Part shown: positions 34,572 to 42,765 of the stretch, one piece after another
Position numbering within the stretch: position 1 is the first letter of the stretch
Layout of the letters: each line of letters begins with the position of its first letter
DNA from: JACCTU01 sp963769665
GTDB lineage: Bacteria > Actinomycetota > Thermoleophilia > Gaiellales > Gaiellaceae
Reading direction: 5' to 3'
Length of the DNA: 64,000 bases
Assembly: GCA_963769665.1 (NCBI GenBank)
Contig: CAVYMQ010000003.1
Coordinates: 1,550,001-1,614,000 of the forward strand
Made by a program: the position numbers and the translations under genes
The notes under the pieces: generated by a model
The model's database searches: none
What the model was told of the DNA's origin: nothing
Seen by the model: only the letters and a program-made list of their open reading frames with translations

Positions 34572-34572
34572 A

Positions 34573-34800
34573 CTAGGGCTCGCGGAGGCGGCGGAGCTCC
34601 TCGGGGGTGGGGCCGATGCCGCCGTCCCGGCGGATCCTGTCCATCAGACGTCGGCGGGCGGCGAGGCGGATGACCTCGTCGAGCGCACCGTCGACGGTCT
34701 CCGCGAGCGTTCGTGTCCCGAGGATCTTCTTCGCGTGGGACAGCTTCTTTCGGTCGATGACCAGGGAAGTCTTGTCCGGTTTGGATATCTGTTTCGCCAC
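34573..34800 (-). CDS. vapB: VapB-type antitoxin
   Basis: 75 residues from GTG 34800. Layout KTSLVIDRKKLSHAKKILGT then TLAETVDGALDEVIRLAARR matches the actinobacterial VapB family (ribbon-helix-helix-like strand and helices), with a short acidic/basic C-terminal tail that binds the toxin. Stop and toxin start are one base apart. There is no Shine-Dalgarno; TAAGAT lies 8 bases upstream. Confidence 0.82.
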   Translation of the reverse strand: MAKQISKPDKTSLVIDRKKLSHAKKILGTRTLAETVDGALDEVIRLAARRRLMDRIRRDGGIGPTPEELRRLREP

Positions 34801-34814
34801 GAAGAGATATCTTA
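34784..34814 (-). promoter_or_regulatory. vapB2 promoter with paired palindromes
   Basis: Minus-strand -10 TAAGAT (34814-34809) ends 8 bases before the GTG. GATATC palindromes occur at 34784-34789 (inside codons 4-6) and 34806-34811 (over the -10), with centres 22 bp apart, two helical turns. This fits an autoregulatory operator bound by VapBC. Confidence 0.5.
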
Positions 34815-34837
34815 CAGGAGGCGTCTGGCGGACACCC

Positions 34838-34843
34838 TAGACT
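34838..34843 (+). promoter_or_regulatory. dnaE -10 box
   Basis: TAGACT, 11 bases before the dnaE ATG, in the 54-base region shared with the divergent vapB2 promoter. No convincing -35 or Shine-Dalgarno. Confidence 0.4.
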
Positions 34844-34854
34844 GACCCGGCGTC

Positions 34855-37800
34855 ATGGGTCAGGCCCCGTTCGTTCACCTTCACGTCCACTCCGAGTACT
34901 CGATTCTCGACGGGGCGTGCCGCATTCCCGAGCTTGCTGCTCGGGCGGCTGAGTTCGACATGCCCGCGGTCGGGCTGACCGATCACGGTTCGCTCGCCGG
35001 TGCGGTTCAGCTCGTCAAGGAGACCGGGAAGGTCGGCGTCAAGCCGATCATCGGGTGCGAGGTGTACGTCGCAGAGGATAGGAAGGCGCAGGCGAAGGGC
35101 TACGCGCACCTCACGCTCCTCGCCGCCGACAACGCCGGCTACTCGAACCTGATCAAGCTCTCCTCGCTCGGCTATCTCGAGGGCTACTACTACAAGCCGC
35201 GCGTCGACTGGGACCTGCTCCAGACGCACAGCAACGGCTTGATCGCGCTCTCCGGCTGTCTCTCGGGGAAGGTCTGCAAGGCGCTCGAGGAGAACCGCGA
35301 GAACGACGCCGCCGCCGAGCTCGACCGGCTCGGGCAGATCTTCGGCAAGGACGCCGTCTACGTCGAGATGCAGAACGCCGGGCTCGACGTGCAGGCGCGC
35401 ATCAACCCCGTGCTCGCGCGCGCCGCCGAGACCGCCGGCCTGCCGCTCGTCGCGACCGGCGACGTCCACTACCTCCGCCACGAGGATGCGCGCGCGCACG
35501 AAGCGCTGCTCTGCATCCAGTCCGGCGACTCGCTCAAGAACCCGAACCACTGGAAGTTCGACACCGACCAGTTCTTCTTCAAGTCGCCTGCCGAGATGGC
35601 GCTCGACTTTCCCGGCTACGAGCACGCGATGGCACGCACGCTCGAGATCGCCGAGCGCTGCACCGTCACGATCGAGCTCGGGAACATCCTGCTGCCCGAG
35701 TTCCCAACGCCCGACGGACGTGACTCGTTCGACTATCTGGTCGAGCTCTGCGACAACGGTCTGCAGCGGCGCTACGACAAGGTCACGCCCGAGCTCCAGG
35801 AGCGACTGAAGTTCGAGCTCAAGACGATCCGCGAGATGGGCTTCTCGGACTACTTCCTGATCGTCTGGGACTTCATCCGCTTCGCGCACCAGAACGGGAT
35901 CTCAGTCGGCCCTGGCCGCGGCAGCGCCGCCGGCTCGCTCGCCGCGTATTGCCTCGAGATCACCGACATCGACCCGATCCGTTACGACCTGCTCTTCGAG
36001 CGTTTCCTCAACCCGGGCCGCAAGACGATGCCCGACATGGACATCGACTTCGCCGTCGAGGGACGCGACCGCGTGATCAACTACGTCGCTGAGAAGTACG
36101 GGCGCGACCGCGTCGCGCAGATCATCACCTTCGGGACGATGGCGGCACGCGCGGCGGTGCGCGACGCCGGCCGCGTGCTCGAGATCCCGTACGGCACCGT
36201 CGATCGGATCGCGAAGCTGATCCCGGAGGGGCCGGGGCAGACGCTCGAGGCGTCGCTGAAGAACGGCCAGCCGCTCAAGGAGTCGTACGACGCCGACCCG
36301 ATCACGCGCGAGGTGGTTGATCTCGCGCGTCCGCTCGAGGGTCTGACGCGCCAGGACTCGATCCACGCGGCCGGCGTCGTGATCGGCGCGCAGCCGTTGA
36401 TGGAGGTCGTCCCGCTACAGCAGAAGGGGCCTGGCCAGGAAGTCGTGACGCAGTACGGGATGAACGACGTCGACGCGATCGGCCTGCTGAAGATGGACTT
36501 CCTCGGCCTGCGCAACCTCGACGTGATCGACAAGGCGTGCGCGCTGATCGGCAACCTCGACATCGGGAAGATCCCGCTCGACGACGCGAAGACGTACGAC
36601 ATGCTCCGCAAGGGCGACGCGATCGGCGTCTTCCAGTTCGAGTCGTCGGGCATGCGCGAGGCGCTGCGCCAAGTAAAACCGACCGTTTTCGACGATTTAA
36701 TCGCGCTCGTCGCGCTCTACCGCCCGGGGCCGATGGGCTACATCCCCGGCTACGCGAAGCGCAAGAACGGCCAGGAGCAGGTGTCGTACATCGACCCGCG
36801 CCTGAAGGAGATCACCGGCAAGACGTACGGGATCTGCATCTACCAGGAGCAGTACCTCGAGATCGCGAAGCGGATCGCGGGCTTCACGCCCGCCGAGGCC
36901 GACGACCTGCGCAAGGCGATCGGCAAGAAGATCCACACGCTGATGGCCTCTCTCAAGGAGAAGTTCCTCGAGGGTTGCGCGAAGACGAGTACGAGCACGC
37001 AGGTCGCGCACCAGCTCTGGAAGGACATGGAGGCCTCGCAGGACTACTCGTTCAACAAGTCGCACGCGGCCTGCTACGCGCTTATCGCCTATCGCACGGC
37101 GTGGCTGCGCGCGAACCACCCGCGCGAGTACATGGCGGCGCTCATCTCCTCGGTGATGAACACGAAGGACCGCGTGCCGTTCTACGTCAACGCGTGCCAC
37201 GAGCTTCAGATCGAGGTGCTGCCGCCCGACGTGAACACGTCGCAGATCGACTTCGCGGTCGTCGAGGGTCAGATCCGCTTCGGGCTGAACGCGGTCAAGA
37301 ACGTCGGCGGCCCGGCGGCGCGCGCGATCTGCGCGGAGCGCGAGTCGGGCGGACAATTCGTGTCGATCTGGGACTTCGTCGAGCGGGTCGACGCGCAGTG
37401 CGTGAACAAGCGCTCGCTCGAGTCGCTCGTCAAGTGCGGCGCGCTCGACGCGCTCGGCTCGACGCGGATGGGCATGCTCGCAGTGCTCGATCAGGCGGTG
37501 CAGTGGGGGAGCTCGCGCCAGGCCGACAAGATGGCCGGGCAGTCTTCGATCTTCGACCTCGACGACTCACCGGCCGAGGAGAAGCCGCGGCACCACCCGA
37601 CGATCCCGCCGGGCGAGTTCGACGCGAACGAGCTGCTGAAGCTCGAGAAGGATGTGCTCGGCCTCTACGTCTCAGATCATCCGCTCTCGGCGATCCGCGA
37701 CCAGCTGCGGAAGAAGATCGACACGCCGATGACCGAGCTCGGCGCGCGCCGCGACGGCGACGTCGTCACGGTCGGCGGGATCGTCGCGAACCTCAAGCAG

Positions 37801-38241
37801 ATGACGACGAAGCGCGGGGAGCCGATGGTCTTCCTGACGCTCGACGACGTGATCGGCTCGGTCGAGGTCGTCGTCTTCAACTCGGTCTATGCGGGGAGCC
37901 ATCAGCACCTGATCACCGACCGAGTTCTGGTCGTGAAGGGCCGGATCGACCACAAGGAAGGCGAGACGAAGCTGATCGCGATGGAGGTCTCGCCGTTCGA
38001 GGCGGTGCCGGAGCGGAAGGCGCTGCACCTGAAGCTCGACGCGCGCACGGCGCGGGCCGGGATCATCAAGGAGCTCGCCGAGCTGCTGCGCGCATACCCG
38101 GGCGACGCGGCGGTCTTCGTCGCGATGACGACGTCCGCGGGCGCGCAGACGCTCGAGCTCGGTCCTGGTTACCGGGTGACGCCGGACTCCGACCTCTTCG
38201 CCGAGGTCAAGGCGTTGCTCGGCCCCGCGGCGGTCGTCTAG
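34855..38241 (+). CDS. dnaE: DNA polymerase III alpha subunit
   Basis: 1128 residues, normal for DnaE1. PHP domain at the N-terminus (VHLHVHSEYSILDG, GLTDHGSLAG), polymerase palm with the catalytic aspartates in PDMDIDF (residues 393-399; D396 and D398), GPGRGSAAGSL, the fingers/beta-binding region and a C-terminal OB fold (VVTVGGIVANLKQMTTKRGE). Main replicative polymerase. The PHP metal-binding residues seem intact, so intrinsic proofreading as in mycobacterial DnaE1 is possible. The stop shares one base with the next gene's GTG. Confidence 0.98.
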   Translation: MGQAPFVHLHVHSEYSILDGACRIPELAARAAEFDMPAVGLTDHGSLAGAVQLVKETGKVGVKPIIGCEVYVAEDRKAQAKGYAHLTLLAADNAGYSNLIKLSSLGYLEGYYYKPRVDWDLLQTHSNGLIALSGCLSGKVCKALEENRENDAAAELDRLGQIFGKDAVYVEMQNAGLDVQARINPVLARAAETAGLPLVATGDVHYLRHEDARAHEALLCIQSGDSLKNPNHWKFDTDQFFFKSPAEMALDFPGYEHAMARTLEIAERCTVTIELGNILLPEFPTPDGRDSFDYLVELCDNGLQRRYDKVTPELQERLKFELKTIREMGFSDYFLIVWDFIRFAHQNGISVGPGRGSAAGSLAAYCLEITDIDPIRYDLLFERFLNPGRKTMPDMDIDFAVEGRDRVINYVAEKYGRDRVAQIITFGTMAARAAVRDAGRVLEIPYGTVDRIAKLIPEGPGQTLEASLKNGQPLKESYDADPITREVVDLARPLEGLTRQDSIHAAGVVIGAQPLMEVVPLQQKGPGQEVVTQYGMNDVDAIGLLKMDFLGLRNLDVIDKACALIGNLDIGKIPLDDAKTYDMLRKGDAIGVFQFESSGMREALRQVKPTVFDDLIALVALYRPGPMGYIPGYAKRKNGQEQVSYIDPRLKEITGKTYGICIYQEQYLEIAKRIAGFTPAEADDLRKAIGKKIHTLMASLKEKFLEGCAKTSTSTQVAHQLWKDMEASQDYSFNKSHAACYALIAYRTAWLRANHPREYMAALISSVMNTKDRVPFYVNACHELQIEVLPPDVNTSQIDFAVVEGQIRFGLNAVKNVGGPAARAICAERESGGQFVSIWDFVERVDAQCVNKRSLESLVKCGALDALGSTRMGMLAVLDQAVQWGSSRQADKMAGQSSIFDLDDSPAEEKPRHHPTIPPGEFDANELLKLEKDVLGLYVSDHPLSAIRDQLRKKIDTPMTELGARRDGDVVTVGGIVANLKQMTTKRGEPMVFLTLDDVIGSVEVVVFNSVYAGSHQHLITDRVLVVKGRIDHKEGETKLIAMEVSPFEAVPERKALHLKLDARTARAGIIKELAELLRAYPGDAAVFVAMTTSAGAQTLELGPGYRVTPDSDLFAEVKALLGPAAVV

Positions 38242-38858
38242 TGCGGGACTGGGCGCGCTGGGCCGCGTTGGCCGGGTTCGTCTACGTCGTGCTCTACGTC
38301 GCGGCCTTCGGCATGGGGATCGAGGTCGGCAGCAGCGACCGCGAGATCCTCGACTACTACGCCGACAGCGGGCACCGCACGAAGGAGCTGATCGCGTTCT
38401 TCCTGATCGCCGGCGCTGCGCTGTCGTTCGTCGTCTTCGCGCTCGGGCTGCGATCGCTGATAGCGCGGGTCGAGCCCCCGGGCGCGCTGGCACCGCTCGC
38501 TTTCGGCGGTGGTGTCGCGAGCGCGACGCTCGTGCTCGCCGGGAACGCGATCTCGCGCGCGACGGCGTTCGCGGCCGGGGACGACGTCTTCGTCCTCGAT
38601 GCGAACACGCGACGCTTGTTCGAGAGCGCCGGCTTCCTGCTCTTCGTGAGCGGTGCGCTCGCAGCGATGCTGCTGGTCGTCGCTGTCTCGCTGGCTGCGC
38701 TTCGCTACGGCGTGCTGCCGCGCTGGCTGGGCTGGGCCGGCTTCGTCTTCGCAGCCCTCCTGCCGCTGGCGATCGGCTTCATCGGGTTTCTCGTGCTCTT
38801 CCTCTGGGTGCTGATCGTCTCGGGCGCGCTCGCTGCGCGTCGGCCAGCTACGGCGTGA
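38241..38858 (+). CDS. Multi-pass membrane protein, unknown function
   Basis: 205 residues from GTG 38241, whose G is the last base of the dnaE stop. Five or six hydrophobic helices (first WAALAGFVYVVLYVAAFGMG, last LPLAIGFIGFLVLFLWVLIV). No catalytic motif recognised; similar in shape to small DUF4386-like actinobacterial membrane proteins, though I cannot confirm that family. Its 3' end overlaps the convergent DUF4234-type gene by 11 bases. Confidence 0.75.
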   Translation: MRDWARWAALAGFVYVVLYVAAFGMGIEVGSSDREILDYYADSGHRTKELIAFFLIAGAALSFVVFALGLRSLIARVEPPGALAPLAFGGGVASATLVLAGNAISRATAFAAGDDVFVLDANTRRLFESAGFLLFVSGALAAMLLVVAVSLAALRYGVLPRWLGWAGFVFAALLPLAIGFIGFLVLFLWVLIVSGALAARRPATA

Positions 38859-39288
38859 CGGTACTGGGTTCGTTCGTCCGCGGCTCGGACGCCTGCGCCT
38901 GCCACACGCTGTTCAGCCCGCTCTGCATGTAGGCGACGAACGCCGGCGAGAACACGAGGTAGATGACGAACGCGAGCCAGCCGTTGATCGGCGTCTGACC
39001 GGCAAGCTTCTGCGCCTTTTGCACCCGCTGGAAGGTCGTGAACGTCGTCCAGATCGCCGGGACGATGATCAGACCGCCCGGGAACACCGCGAGCAGCGAC
39101 TTCATCGGGCTGTCGCCGAGCTCGTTCGCGCCCCTCGCCCGTCCGTAGTCGACCATCTCCCGGTTGGCGGAGTACCACCAATACAGCACGTAGATCCCAA
39201 GCGTGATCACCGAGAAAATCGCGACGGCGATCGGGTTCCGGATCCTCGCGGTCGAACCCGCGCCTGGAATCTGCACGTCCTGCGCCAT
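38848..39288 (-). CDS. DUF4234-type membrane protein
   Basis: 146 residues, ATG with GAGGAGG upstream. The N-terminal half shows the DUF4234 pattern: RNPIAVAIFSVITLGIYVLYWWY followed by a short polar loop and two further hydrophobic segments (VFPGGLIIVPAIW; GWLAFVIYLVFSPAFVAYM). Function of the family is unknown. Divergent from the VOC protein, with overlapping -10 regions around 39318-39327. Confidence 0.8.
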   Translation of the reverse strand: MAQDVQIPGAGSTARIRNPIAVAIFSVITLGIYVLYWWYSANREMVDYGRARGANELGDSPMKSLLAVFPGGLIIVPAIWTTFTTFQRVQKAQKLAGQTPINGWLAFVIYLVFSPAFVAYMQSGLNSVWQAQASEPRTNEPSTVTP

Positions 39289-39317
39289 GGAGCCTCCTCG
39301 TGCTGGGGGTCGTGGCG

Positions 39318-39327
39318 AGCATACGAT
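39318..39327. promoter_or_regulatory. Overlapping divergent -10 boxes
   Basis: TACGAT (39322-39327, plus) lies 8 bases before the VOC ATG at 39336, while TATGCT (39323-39318, minus) can serve the DUF4234 gene, whose message would keep a leader with a Shine-Dalgarno. The two boxes overlap by two bases, so the promoters may compete. Confidence 0.4.
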
Positions 39328-39335
39328 CTTCGCCG

Positions 39336-39713
39336 ATGAGACTCACGGGCCACGCGCCGTTCCTCCTCGTCCCAGACGTGGCGGCCGCGCTCGAGCACTA
39401 CCGGGTCGTCTTCGGGTTCGAGACGAGCGAGTACGAGCTCGTTCCGGAGGACAACGGCACCGCGACGCGCGACGGGTGCACGATCTTCTTCAACCGCGGG
39501 CCGCGGGCGATCCCGAACTCGGAGGTCGCTCCGCCCGACCTCTTCGACATCTATCTCTGGACCGACGACGTCCAGGCGCTCTTCGAAGAGCTCCGCGGGC
39601 GCGGCGCCGACGTCCTCCACGAGCCGATCGACCGTCCGTGGAAGATGCGCGAGATCCGCGTCCGCGACCTGAACGGGTACGTGCTCGGGTTCGGCCAGCC
39701 GCTCGACGGCTAG
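39336..39713 (+). CDS. Glyoxalase/bleomycin-resistance (VOC) family protein
   Basis: 125 residues; I prefer ATG 39336, directly before the first VOC strand (RLTGHAPFLLVPDVAAALEHY), over the upstream in-frame start. Paired beta-alpha-beta-beta-beta units with IYLWTDDVQALFEELRGRGA and the closing IRVRDLNGYVLGFGQ fit the fold. VOC proteins bind a metal and act as isomerases, dioxygenases or drug-binding proteins; the substrate cannot be read here. Confidence 0.85.
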   Translation: MRLTGHAPFLLVPDVAAALEHYRVVFGFETSEYELVPEDNGTATRDGCTIFFNRGPRAIPNSEVAPPDLFDIYLWTDDVQALFEELRGRGADVLHEPIDRPWKMREIRVRDLNGYVLGFGQPLDG

Positions 39714-39747
39714 GAACCCCGGCCCGCTCGACGGTGTAGAAGCCGTA

Positions 39748-40299
39748 GTGGTGGACCGACCACTCGACGAACACGAGCTGATCGAACGGGCCAAACGTGG
39801 AGACGCTTCGGCATACGAGGCGCTCGTGAGAGCGCACCAGGGAATCGCGTTTCGCACCGCGTTCCTGATCGCCCGGGATCCCTCGGACGCAGAGGAGGCC
39901 GCGCAAGACGGGTTCGTGAAGGCCCACCGCGCGCTCGGGCGCTTCCGCCGCGGTGCGCCCTTTCGTCCGTGGCTCCTCCAGATCGTCGCGAACGAGGCTC
40001 GCAACCGTCGGAGATCGGCGGGGCGGCGCGCGAACCTCGCGCTGCGCCTGGCCGACGAGGCCCGCCCGGGGGACGCGGTCCCGTCCCCCGAGGCGGAACT
40101 GCTCTCGGCGGATCGGCGCGCCGCGCTGCTCGCCGCGGTCGAAGCGCTGCGCGAAGAGGAGCGGCTCGTCGTCTCGTGCCGGTTCTTCCTCGGGCTCAGC
40201 GAGGACGAGACCGCGCAGACGCTCGGGCTCAAGCTCGGCACGGTCAAGTCGCGCACCTCGCGCGCACTCGCGCAACTACGCCAGGAGGTGGAGCGGTGA
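39748..40299 (+). CDS. ECF-type RNA polymerase sigma factor
   Basis: 183 residues; GTG 39748 or the adjacent GTG 39751. Region 2 (DASAYEALVRAHQGIAFRTAF, DAEEAAQDGFVKAHRAL, FRPWLLQIVANEARNRRR) and region 4 (EERLVVSCRFFLGLSEDETA, LGTVKSRTSRALAQLR) are clear, with no extra domains. It directs polymerase to a specific regulon, often its own promoter. The next gene, overlapping by 4 bases, is a likely membrane anti-sigma partner. Confidence 0.93.
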   Translation: MVDRPLDEHELIERAKRGDASAYEALVRAHQGIAFRTAFLIARDPSDAEEAAQDGFVKAHRALGRFRRGAPFRPWLLQIVANEARNRRRSAGRRANLALRLADEARPGDAVPSPEAELLSADRRAALLAAVEALREEERLVVSCRFFLGLSEDETAQTLGLKLGTVKSRTSRALAQLRQEVER

Positions 40300-40964
40300 A
40301 CCTCGAGCACGAGCTTCGCGCGCTCCCGATCGCGTTCCCGGACGAGCCCGACCTCGCGCCCCGCGTGCTCGCGCGGCTCGAGCGTCCGGCGCGCAGATGG
40401 TGGCTCGTGCCCGCGCTGGCCGCGCTCGCCGTCGCGGGCGCGCTGTTCGCGATCCCGCAGACACGCGCCGCGATCCTCGACCTGTTCCGGATCGGCGGCG
40501 TCGAGGTGAGGCGGGTCGAGACGCAGCCGCGCGCGCCGGCACGGCCTCCGCTCCTCGGCCGCGAGGTCTCGCTCGCGACCGCGCAGAGCACCGTCGACTT
40601 CGCGCTGCTGGTGCCACGCGATCCCTTCACCGTCCACGTCGACGAGCCGATGGTCAACCTCCGCTGGAAGCGGTACGTGCTTTCGCAGTGGCATGGCGAG
40701 CAGCTCCCGTTCGCGACGAAACAGCTCGGGCCGGGGTCGCGGACGGTCGGTGTGAGCGTGCGCGGCGCCAACGGGCTCTGGATCACCGGCGCGCGCCACG
40801 AGATCATCTACCGCGACACGGCGACCGACCAGGTCGTCGCGAAATCGCGCCGGCTCGCGGGCAACGTCCTGATCTGGGAGGACGGCGACGTCACCTACCG
40901 GCTCGAGGGCGCGAGGACGGTCGCCGATGCCCGAGCCGTCGCCCGGAACCTCAAAGCCCCTTAG
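40296..40964 (+). CDS. Membrane-anchored anti-sigma-like protein
   Basis: 222 residues from GTG 40296 (GTGA overlap with the sigma gene). A short cytoplasmic N-terminus (ELRALPIAFPDEPDLAPRVLARL) precedes one membrane helix (WWLVPALAALAVAGALFAI) and a ~160-residue outer domain rich in beta strands (WITGARHEIIYRDTATDQV). No zinc-binding HxxxCxxC motif is present, so it is not a ZAS-type anti-sigma; the regulator role rests on position and topology. Confidence 0.7.
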   Translation: MNLEHELRALPIAFPDEPDLAPRVLARLERPARRWWLVPALAALAVAGALFAIPQTRAAILDLFRIGGVEVRRVETQPRAPARPPLLGREVSLATAQSTVDFALLVPRDPFTVHVDEPMVNLRWKRYVLSQWHGEQLPFATKQLGPGSRTVGVSVRGANGLWITGARHEIIYRDTATDQVVAKSRRLAGNVLIWEDGDVTYRLEGARTVADARAVARNLKAP

Positions 40965-40984
40965 CGGTGTATAGGAGGTAGCGA

Positions 40985-41485
40985 ATGAAAGGAGAGCTTC
41001 CGATGCGCGCATTGCTCCTCGCCGTCTCAGCGGCGCTCCTGCTCGCCGCTCCCGCGGCTGCAGGTGGCTTCGCGACGGTCGGCCTCGGGCCGCCCGACGG
41101 CGGGATCGGCGCCGGGGACACCTGGAACGCCGAGATGACGATCCTTCAGCACGGCGTCACCCCGCTCGTCGGTGTCTCGCCCATGGTCAAGATCTCGAAG
41201 GGCGGCGAGACGCACGAGTTCGCGGCCGCTCCGACGGGTGAGGCCGGGGTGTACCTGGCGAAGGTGAAGTTCCCGAGCGAAGGCAGCTGGACGTATCAGG
41301 TGGACGACGGGTTCAGCCAGACCCACTCGTTCGCCGCGGTCCAGATCGGGCCCGGCAGCGGGGACGGCGGCTTCGCGATTCCCGACTGGACGTGGGTGCT
41401 CCTGGCGGCCGCTGCGGGGCTCATCGTCCTCTTCCTGGTCGCACGTCGGTCTCGCCCGGCGACGGCCCCGGTCGCGCAGCCCTAG
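40985..41485 (+). CDS. Exported, membrane-tethered beta-domain protein
   Basis: 166 residues; ATG 40985 follows AGGAGGT at good spacing (a second ATG at 41003 also has AAAGGAG). Signal peptide (RALLLAVSAALLLAAPAAAGG), an Ig-like/FixH-like outer domain of about 95 residues, then one C-terminal membrane helix (WTWVLLAAAAGLIVLFLVA) and a short basic tail. Third gene of the sigma/anti-sigma-like unit, hence possibly part of the envelope signal it reports. A strong hairpin follows. Confidence 0.78.
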   Translation: MKGELPMRALLLAVSAALLLAAPAAAGGFATVGLGPPDGGIGAGDTWNAEMTILQHGVTPLVGVSPMVKISKGGETHEFAAAPTGEAGVYLAKVKFPSEGSWTYQVDDGFSQTHSFAAVQIGPGSGDGGFAIPDWTWVLLAAAAGLIVLFLVARRSRPATAPVAQP

Positions 41486-41490
41486 TTTGG

Positions 41491-41516
41491 CGGGCGGCCA
41501 CTTCGGTGGCCGCCCG
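41491..41516 (+). terminator. Terminator of the ECF sigma operon
   Basis: Perfect 11-bp stem CGGGCGGCCAC / GTGGCCGCCCG closed by the stable TTCG tetraloop, followed by TTGAATTTCCTGTT, a loose T-rich tail. Confidence 0.8.
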
Positions 41517-41524
41517 TTGAATTT

Positions 41525-41556
41525 CCTGTTAACAGGCCGAATCCCCCTGTAAGGGG
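41525..41556. promoter_or_regulatory. Palindromes ahead of the 67-residue ORF
   Basis: A perfect 12-bp palindrome CCTGTTAACAGG (41525-41536) is followed by a small hairpin CCCCT-GTA-AGGGG (41544-41556), and TTGACG at 41575-41580 could be a -35. No -10 at standard spacing is evident. May be a binding site controlling the small gene at 41612 or part of termination. Confidence 0.4.
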
Positions 41557-41611
41557 ACATCCGCTCCTACCGTTTTGACGAAGGGTGAAGTGGTAGATAA
41601 GGGAGCGAGAT

Positions 41612-41815
41612 ATGACTGCGGCTGAAGCTGACACCAGGGTTGGGACAGAAATCGAGCGAATCGAGCGCTGGCGCGCCGAGGCGCTCGAGCGTGCGGGCTA
41701 CAGCCCGGGCGCGGCCGCGGAGCTCGCGGGCCGTCTCGACATCGACCTGCACCTCGCGAGCGACCTGCTCGCGGCGGGCTGCTCGGAAGAGCTGGCCCTC
41801 CAGATCCTGATCTAG
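41612..41815 (+). CDS. Small conserved-looking protein (67 residues)
   Basis: ATG 41612 with AAGGGAG upstream. The sequence is charged and helical (EIERIERWRAEALERAGYSP) followed by a compact alternating segment (AAAELAGRLDIDLHLASDLL), plausibly two or three helices. Frame composition is native and it fills the space between the sigma operon terminator and lgt. I do not recognise the family. It could be a small DNA- or protein-binding helper; no function is claimed. Confidence 0.65.
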   Translation: MTAAEADTRVGTEIERIERWRAEALERAGYSPGAAAELAGRLDIDLHLASDLLAAGCSEELALQILI

Positions 41816-41844
41816 CGTTCCCCCGCACCTGTGCCTGGCGTGGC

Positions 41845-42735
41845 GTGCAGAATGCCGCCGTGTTCGCCAGCATCCCCTCGCCGACGTCCGGCCAGTTCGA
41901 TCTGCCCGGCCCGCTGCCGGCGGTTCACGCCTACGGGCTGACGCTCCTGATCGCGATCGTCGCCGCCGTCCTGATGACGCGCTGGCGTTGGCGGAACGCG
42001 GACGGCTCGAAGGACACCGACCTCGTCCTCCGCGCGGCCGTCTGGGGCGTCGCGGCGGGCATCGTCGGCGCGAGGCTCTATCACGTAATCACGTCGTGGA
42101 GCGACGTGCCCGACCCGAAGTGGAAGGGCGTCTTCCAAGTCTGGGAGGGCGGCCTCGGGATCTGGGGCGGGATCCTCTTCGGCGTCCTCGTCGGCGCCTG
42201 GGTCTTTCGCCGCGCCGGCCAGAGCGTGCTGCGCGCGATGGATGCAGTCGCGCCCGGGATCCTGCTCGCGCAGGCGATCGGCCGCCTCGGCAACTGGTGG
42301 AACCAGGAGCTCTACGGGAGATCGACCGACCTGCCCTGGGGGCTCGAGATCGACGACGCGCACAACCAGGACTTCGCGCCGGGAACGACCTTCCACCCGA
42401 CGTTCGCGTACGAGGCGCTCTGGAATCTCGTCGGCGTCGGCGTGCTGCTGCTCGTCGACCGGCGGTGGCGGATTCGCCCTCCCGCGCTCTTTTCGCTCTA
42501 CGTCGCCTGGTACACGTTCGGCCGCTTCCTGCTCGAGCAGCTGCGGATCGACCCGTCGGGGATGTTCTGGGGGATGCGCGTGAACGCGTGGGTCGCGCTC
42601 GTGCTGTTCGTCGCGTCGTCGCTCTTCTTCATCTACTGGCAGCTGTACGACGGGAAGCTGCCAAAGCCGCGGTTTCGGCGCGGGCGCGCCGAGACGAAGC
42701 GGCCCGCGATGGCCGTTCCGCGCGGCCGCCGCTAG
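41845..42735 (+). CDS. lgt: Prolipoprotein diacylglyceryl transferase
   Basis: 296 residues from GTG 41845. Lgt landmarks: HAYGLTLLIAIVAAV, GIVGARLYHVI (Arg and His-Tyr of the active region), EGGLGIWGGILFG, and the signature RLGNWWNQELYG; then HPTFAYEALWN and seven membrane helices overall. It adds diacylglycerol to the lipobox Cys of lipoproteins such as the DUF3352 protein at 57407. The C-terminus carries an extra basic tail. Confidence 0.95.
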   Translation: MQNAAVFASIPSPTSGQFDLPGPLPAVHAYGLTLLIAIVAAVLMTRWRWRNADGSKDTDLVLRAAVWGVAAGIVGARLYHVITSWSDVPDPKWKGVFQVWEGGLGIWGGILFGVLVGAWVFRRAGQSVLRAMDAVAPGILLAQAIGRLGNWWNQELYGRSTDLPWGLEIDDAHNQDFAPGTTFHPTFAYEALWNLVGVGVLLLVDRRWRIRPPALFSLYVAWYTFGRFLLEQLRIDPSGMFWGMRVNAWVALVLFVASSLFFIYWQLYDGKLPKPRFRRGRAETKRPAMAVPRGRR

Positions 42736-42752
42736 CTAGCCGGGGAGGACGC

Positions 42753-42758
42753 TAGGCT
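42753..42758 (+). promoter_or_regulatory. scpA -10 box
   Basis: TAGGCT 7 bases before the scpA GTG; no Shine-Dalgarno, so probably leaderless. Confidence 0.4.
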
Positions 42759-42765
42759 GGCGCCC

